A DNA stretch of 47,189 nucleotides from Clostridium luticellarii (GTDB lineage: Bacteria; Bacillota; Clostridia; Clostridiales; Clostridiaceae): assembly GCF_002995845.1 (NCBI RefSeq), contig NZ_PVXP01000022.1:1-47189 (forward strand), written 5' to 3'. Below the pieces are notes generated by a model. That model worked only from the letters and a program-made list of their open reading frames with translations. It searched no databases and was not told the DNA's origin. Made by a program: the position numbers and the translations under genes. The first letter of the stretch is position 1, and the number at the start of each line of letters is the position of its first letter. Shown here piece by piece: positions 43,569 through 47,189 of the stretch.

Positions 43569-44059
43569 TAGAGGGAAAAGTGATTAAATATGGAGACAAT
43601 GTGGATACAGATGTTATAATACCGGCTAGATACTTGAATACCAGTGATGAAAATGAACTCGCCTCACACTGCATGGAGGATCTGGATAAAAAATTTCCTT
43701 TAAAGGTTAGGAACAATTCCATACTTGTGGCAGGGAAAAACTTTGGATGCGGATCTTCAAGAGAACATGCACCTATAGCCATCAAGACATCGGGGATCAA
43801 ATGTGTGATAGCGGAGACCTTTGCGAGGATATTTTTTAGAAATTCCATAAACATTGGCCTTCCCATAATTGAATGTAAGGCTGCGTCTATGGAGATAGAA
43901 GAAAATGATGAAGTATCCGTTGATATAACTTCAGGTGTAATAATCAATATTAGTAAAGACAAAAAATACAATGTTGCTCCATTTCCTGAATTTATGCAGA
44001 AAATTATAAAATCCCAGGGGCTTATAAATTATTTGAAGGAAGAGGTGAAAAACAAGTGA
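43565..44059 (+). CDS. leuD: 3-Isopropylmalate dehydratase small subunit
   Basis: This is the swivel-domain partner of LeuC, 164 aa. Family motifs [13 protein letters not shown] (about 11-23) and [12 protein letters not shown] (about 59-70) are intact. It starts at the ATGA overlap with leuC, and its stop overlaps the GTG of leuB by 4 nt. The tight packing fits equal amounts of the two subunits. Confidence 0.93.
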   Translation: MIEGKVIKYGDNVDTDVIIPARYLNTSDENELASHCMEDLDKKFPLKVRNNSILVAGKNFGCGSSREHAPIAIKTSGIKCVIAETFARIFFRNSINIGLPIIECKAASMEIEENDEVSVDITSGVIINISKDKKYNVAPFPEFMQKIIKSQGLINYLKEEVKNK

Positions 44060-45120
44060 AGATAGCTATTATAGCAGGAGATGGAATTGGCAGTGAAATA
44101 ATCGAACAGGGGAAAAAGGTATTGAGGACTGTTGCTCATAAATATAATTTTGATTTTGAACATAAAGATGTACTTCTAGGGGGAAGTGCAATAGATGAAA
44201 AAGGGGTTCCGCTGCCTGAAGAAACTGTGGAAATTTGTAAAGAAAGTGATGCAGTACTTTTGGGTGCAGTTGGAGGACCTAAATGGGATAAGCTTCCCGG
44301 AAATTTAAGACCGGAAGCCGGACTCCTTGGCATAAGGAAGGCATTGGGGGTATTTGCAAACCTCAGACCTGCCATATTGTTTCCGGAGCTTGCAGGATCG
44401 TCCAATTTGAAGTCTGAGGTTCTGGGAAATGGGCTGGACATAATGATAGTCAGGGAACTGATAGGAGGAGCCTACTTTGGAGATAAAAACAGGATAGATA
44501 TAGAAGGAGGCAAAAAAGCTTGGGATACCATAGCTTATACAAGCTTTGAAATAGATAGAATCGCCAGAAAGTCCTTTGAAATAGCCAGGAAAAGAAATAA
44601 GAAAATTACATTGGTAGACAAGGCCAATGTACTTGAAAGCTCAAAGCTGTGGAGAGAGGTTGTAGAGAAAATTTCCACTGAATATGAGGATGTTGAGATC
44701 AACTATATGTATGTAGACAATGCTGCAATGCAGCTCATAAGAGATCCCAGACAATTTGATGTGATTCTTACTGAAAACATGTTTGGAGATATACTGAGCG
44801 ATGAGGCTTCCATGCTTACCGGTTCTCTTGGAATGCTTCCTTCTGCCAGTGTCAGAGGTGATTCTTTTGGCCTCTATGAACCGGTGCACGGTTCTGCACC
44901 TGATATTGCCGGACAGGACAAGGCAAATCCAATTGGCACAATCATGAGCGCTGCAATGATGCTCAAATACAGCTTTAACATGACAGCTGCTGCGGAGAAT
45001 ATAAAAAATGCGGTGTCTCAAGTTCTCAAAGAGGGCTACAGAACTTTGGACATTGCTTCTGAAGGTACTAAAGTTGTTGGAACAGAGGAAATGGGAGATA
45101 TAATATGTAAGGGGGTCTGA
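44056..45120 (+). CDS. leuB: 3-Isopropylmalate dehydrogenase
   Basis: This NAD-dependent oxidative decarboxylase makes the last pathway-specific intermediate, 2-ketoisocaproate, and has 354 aa. Family motifs are GDGIGSEI near the N-terminus, AVGGPKWD, the catalytic tyrosine in [20 protein letters not shown], and the NAD loop [13 protein letters not shown]. The start is GTG 44056, overlapping leuD by 4 nt, with GAGG upstream. Its last codons and stop (KGV-TGA) are formed by the palindromic repeat that follows. Confidence 0.93.
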   Translation: MKIAIIAGDGIGSEIIEQGKKVLRTVAHKYNFDFEHKDVLLGGSAIDEKGVPLPEETVEICKESDAVLLGAVGGPKWDKLPGNLRPEAGLLGIRKALGVFANLRPAILFPELAGSSNLKSEVLGNGLDIMIVRELIGGAYFGDKNRIDIEGGKKAWDTIAYTSFEIDRIARKSFEIARKRNKKITLVDKANVLESSKLWREVVEKISTEYEDVEINYMYVDNAAMQLIRDPRQFDVILTENMFGDILSDEASMLTGSLGMLPSASVRGDSFGLYEPVHGSAPDIAGQDKANPIGTIMSAAMMLKYSFNMTAAAENIKNAVSQVLKEGYRTLDIASEGTKVVGTEEMGDIICKGV

Positions 45121-45164
45121 CCCCCTTACAAAATTTGTCAGGGGGTCAGACCCCTATTTTTTTT
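45106..45164. repeat. Palindromic repeat copy 3 and leuB terminator
   Basis: The arms 45111-45130 and 45136-45155 pair at 18 of 20 positions around an AAATT loop, followed by a T run (45157-45164). It has the same plan as copy 1, but the TCTGA/TCAGA centre is in the opposite orientation. The stop codons of leuB (45118-45120) and of the convergent cooS (45146-45148) both lie in the arms, so both proteins end in Gly-Val. Confidence 0.85.
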
Positions 45165-46672
45165 CTTCTTTCAAGTATAATTCCTTCTAATTTATCCGCA
45201 GCTTTTACCACGTCATCCTCTATTATGAGCTTGCCGCCTGTGAGATTTGTCATATCTTCGGTGAGGACTTTTGTGACGACTTTGCTTCCGCCTATAAATG
45301 GAGAGATGGCCAGGTGAAGCGGAAGCCCAAGTGCAAGTCCGAAGCTTCCGTCTGCAAGAGCCTGCTCTTCCAGCCATTGAGGTGCTGAAAGTACAAGCGG
45401 CAGCTGGGGAATATCTATATTCAGGTATTCTGCCAGTTCTTTGGCTACAATTTCAAGTCTTCCTATGGCGAGGCAGGGACCAAAATTTAGTACAGGCGGT
45501 ATTCCGAGACTTGTACATACTTCTTTTAAGCTGTCTCCTGCAAGTTCTGCAGCTTTAGGGGACATTAGACCTACATTTTCAAGGCCGCCGCTGGAACAGC
45601 CTGCAGACAGGACAATTATGTTTCTCTTTATGAGCTCCTTTGCAAGCTCCACTGTAAATACGTCATGGCCTTTGGCAGTTAGATTTGAGCAGCCTACTAT
45701 ACCAGCCACACCTTTTATTTTACCTGCAGCAATCAAATCCACCAGAGGTTTCCAGCTGCCGCCTAAAAATTCTCTAAGCGAAGTTTCACTTAAGCCGGTT
45801 ATAACATCATCAAAACCGTGATTTCTTGGGATGTTCATTTTAATTTTAGGTCTTCTTTCCCTGTAGCTTTCAAGTGCCGTATCTATAATATGGCTGCTTA
45901 TCTTATCTTTGTCCTCAAAGGAGTACTCCACATATTCAGCATTGGGTTTTTTGCTCACATCATCCAGACATATCATCTTAACGAGAAACTTGTCAGCTAT
46001 GGGTTCTATACCTGGAAGGGTACAGTTGAATTCTGATATTATGGCGTCTATGCCTCCTGTAGCTATAAGTGCTTCACTTGTGAAATTATTCCCGGCATGT
46101 CCTGAAAAAACATCAGTGTAGTATTTGCCCCTCAGCTGCAAATCCTGTCCTACGCAGGTACAGCCTACCAATTTGAAGCCTTTTGCACCCACTGCCTGTG
46201 CCTTTTTTACAACTTCAGGCTTTGTTAGTTCTTCTTCAAGATGGGAGATTATGGACTGCTGATGACCTGTTATCATTAAATTTATATAATCCGTATCTAT
46301 GACTTTAAAACCAACCTTTGCAGGCCTTATGGCAGGTTCGCCTAAAATTATGTCATTTAATAAATTGGTAAGAGTGAGTCCGTAAATTCCAGTGGATATT
46401 CCAAGCTTCAAACAGGTCAAGAGCATATCCACAGGATCACTGTTCAGATTTGTGGAAGTTTTTACTATGCCATCAAAAACTTCCGACTTGGCACCTCCCG
46501 GCATTATATTTAATTTTTGCCAATTATCCAGTCTGGGGGTATAGCCCAGCTCATTTACAATTTCCATTTTTTCAAATTTGGGTTTGTACAGATCTTTTAG
46601 TACCAGATCAGCTACCAATATGGCTTTTTTATGAGGATCTGATTCTGTTATGCGATAATCTGTCAAGTGCAT
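45146..46672 (-). pseudogene. cooS: CO dehydrogenase catalytic subunit, 3' part after a frameshift
   Basis: The 508-codon frame holds the complete C-cluster module of a monofunctional Ni-Fe-S CO dehydrogenase. Expected ligand motifs are all present: FSGHAGNN (His), EFNCTLPG, KMICLDD, GIVGCSN, LSAGCSSGG and FGPCLAIGR (Cys). It continues the neighbouring minus-strand fragment in another frame; together they give 635 codons, the normal CooS length. It opens with an ATG at 46672 inside the first frame, with AAGGGG 4 nt before it, so separate translation is conceivable. Without the N-terminal B/D-cluster part the enzyme should not move electrons. The C-terminus is formed by the palindromic repeat shared with leuB. 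Confidence 0.88.
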
Positions 46673-47012
46673 GAATCCCCTTTATCTCTCCACCGGTTTT
46701 TCCAAGGGATTTTAAGTTTCTTGCCGTATTTTCGAGCACATGAATGTAGCAGCCGCTGCCTGCAGCTACAGCTCTTAGAAAGTTTCTTGCCACTATGGTG
46801 TCTGCATTGGCACCACATACCCCCTTTGGAGCTTTAGGGGTTATTCTACAGGGACCATTGGCACATAATTTACAGCATATTCCCAGCTGCCCAAAATTAC
46901 ATTTGATTTTCTGGCTGTCCATTCTGTGGTGAGAAGTTTCCACATCATCTAAAGAGTTTATAAAATTCTGAAGAACCTTGTCTGCTGATTCACAAATTTT
47001 GCTGTTTGACAT
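46629..47012 (-). pseudogene. cooS: CO dehydrogenase, 5' part (B and D cluster domain) ending in a frameshift
   Basis: The 127-codon frame starts at an ATG with GGAGG at good distance. It carries the D-cluster cysteines C38 and C46 and the B-cluster cysteines C47, C50, C55 and C66 (CNFGQLGICCKLCANGPC). The family sequence runs to HALDRLS and then goes out of frame, stopping at 46629. The other frame resumes with ITESDPHKKA. By my memory of the family, about four residues (D-K-L-G-like) are missing between them, fitting an 11-nt deletion near 46655. No slippery run lies at the junction. It could be a true mutation or an assembly error. An intact version would interconvert CO and CO2 in acetogenic metabolism. 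Confidence 0.88.
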
Positions 47013-47189
47013 AATAAAACCTCCAAATTATACTATTTTGGTATACTTTTAAATTATTTAAAAACACTAAATACAAACGTACACATAGTGTGATTTGAAA
47101 TAGTGAAAAAATAATTACAACTATTAAAATATTTTGGGTTCCATATTTGTGACGGCTTTAAATAACATTTAAAAATACTTGTATAATAC

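Noticed and set aside
46629-46672. Programmed ribosomal frameshift in cooS
   Set aside because: The overlap has no slippery heptamer or downstream pseudoknot that I can see, and residues appear to be missing, which fits a deletion better.
1-47189. tRNA, rRNA, CRISPR arrays or prophage
   Set aside because: No cloverleaf-like genes, rRNA motifs, regularly spaced repeats or phage structural genes were seen.

Overview
The window is low-GC, gene-dense DNA with strong AGGAGG-type ribosome binding sites, T-box and TPP leaders and BirA operators. It comes from a Firmicute of the Clostridium group. A cysteine-type formate dehydrogenase and a monofunctional CO dehydrogenase suggest an anaerobic acetogen. 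From memory, and unchecked, this gene company resembles the C. ljungdahlii / C. autoethanogenum group.

Layout. (1) 1-4.9 kb: two small unknown genes, a 23-codon gene stub, a minus-strand pair (acidic membrane protein and RlmCD-type rRNA methyltransferase) and an LtaS-family enzyme. (2) 4.9-9.8 kb: a thiamine-precursor uptake operon with promoter, TPP riboswitch, terminator, a group II intron carrying a truncated reverse transcriptase, a TatD-family hydrolase and a ThiX/ThiY/ThiZ-type ABC transporter. (3) 9.8-16.7 kb: a serine beta-lactamase-family protein, a 5'-truncated RHS/YD-repeat protein with a hydrophobic C-terminal domain and a small membrane protein (candidate toxin and immunity pair), a secreted repeat protein and a two-component system. 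(4) 16.8-20.6 kb: divergent biotin genes, bioB facing bioY-bioD-bioA, each promoter with its own BirA-type operator. (5) 20.7-25.4 kb: a YefM/YoeB toxin-antitoxin pair, a LysM protein, a probable alpha-ribazole salvage pair (cblT-cblS), cardiolipin synthase and a zinc-ribbon protein. (6) 25.5-34.8 kb: a heterodimeric ABC exporter, a TauE/SafE permease, a D-2-hydroxyacid dehydrogenase, formate dehydrogenase and RarA. (7) 34.9-40 kb: a GNAT enzyme, a secreted transglutaminase-like protein, a Fur-box flavodoxin plus DUF3793 operon, a DUF1002 protein, a beta-hydroxyacid dehydrogenase and a YqfO-like domain protein. (8) 40.1-45.1 kb: leuACDB behind two tandem leucine T-box leaders. (9) 45.1-47.0 kb: a convergent CO dehydrogenase gene (cooS) that is frameshifted about 340 nt after its start.

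Most transcription units handle cofactor or nutrient supply (thiamine, biotin, cobalamin, iron, leucine), each with its own recognisable control element. A dispersed palindromic repeat with the core GGGGTCTGACCC lies at three gene ends and supplies stop codons, terminator hairpins and, in one case, a -35 box. The points most worth a second look are the broken cooS, the intron placed exactly behind the TPP riboswitch terminator, the tandem T-boxes, the palindromic repeat family and the RHS/small-membrane-protein pair. No rRNA, tRNA or CRISPR array was seen.
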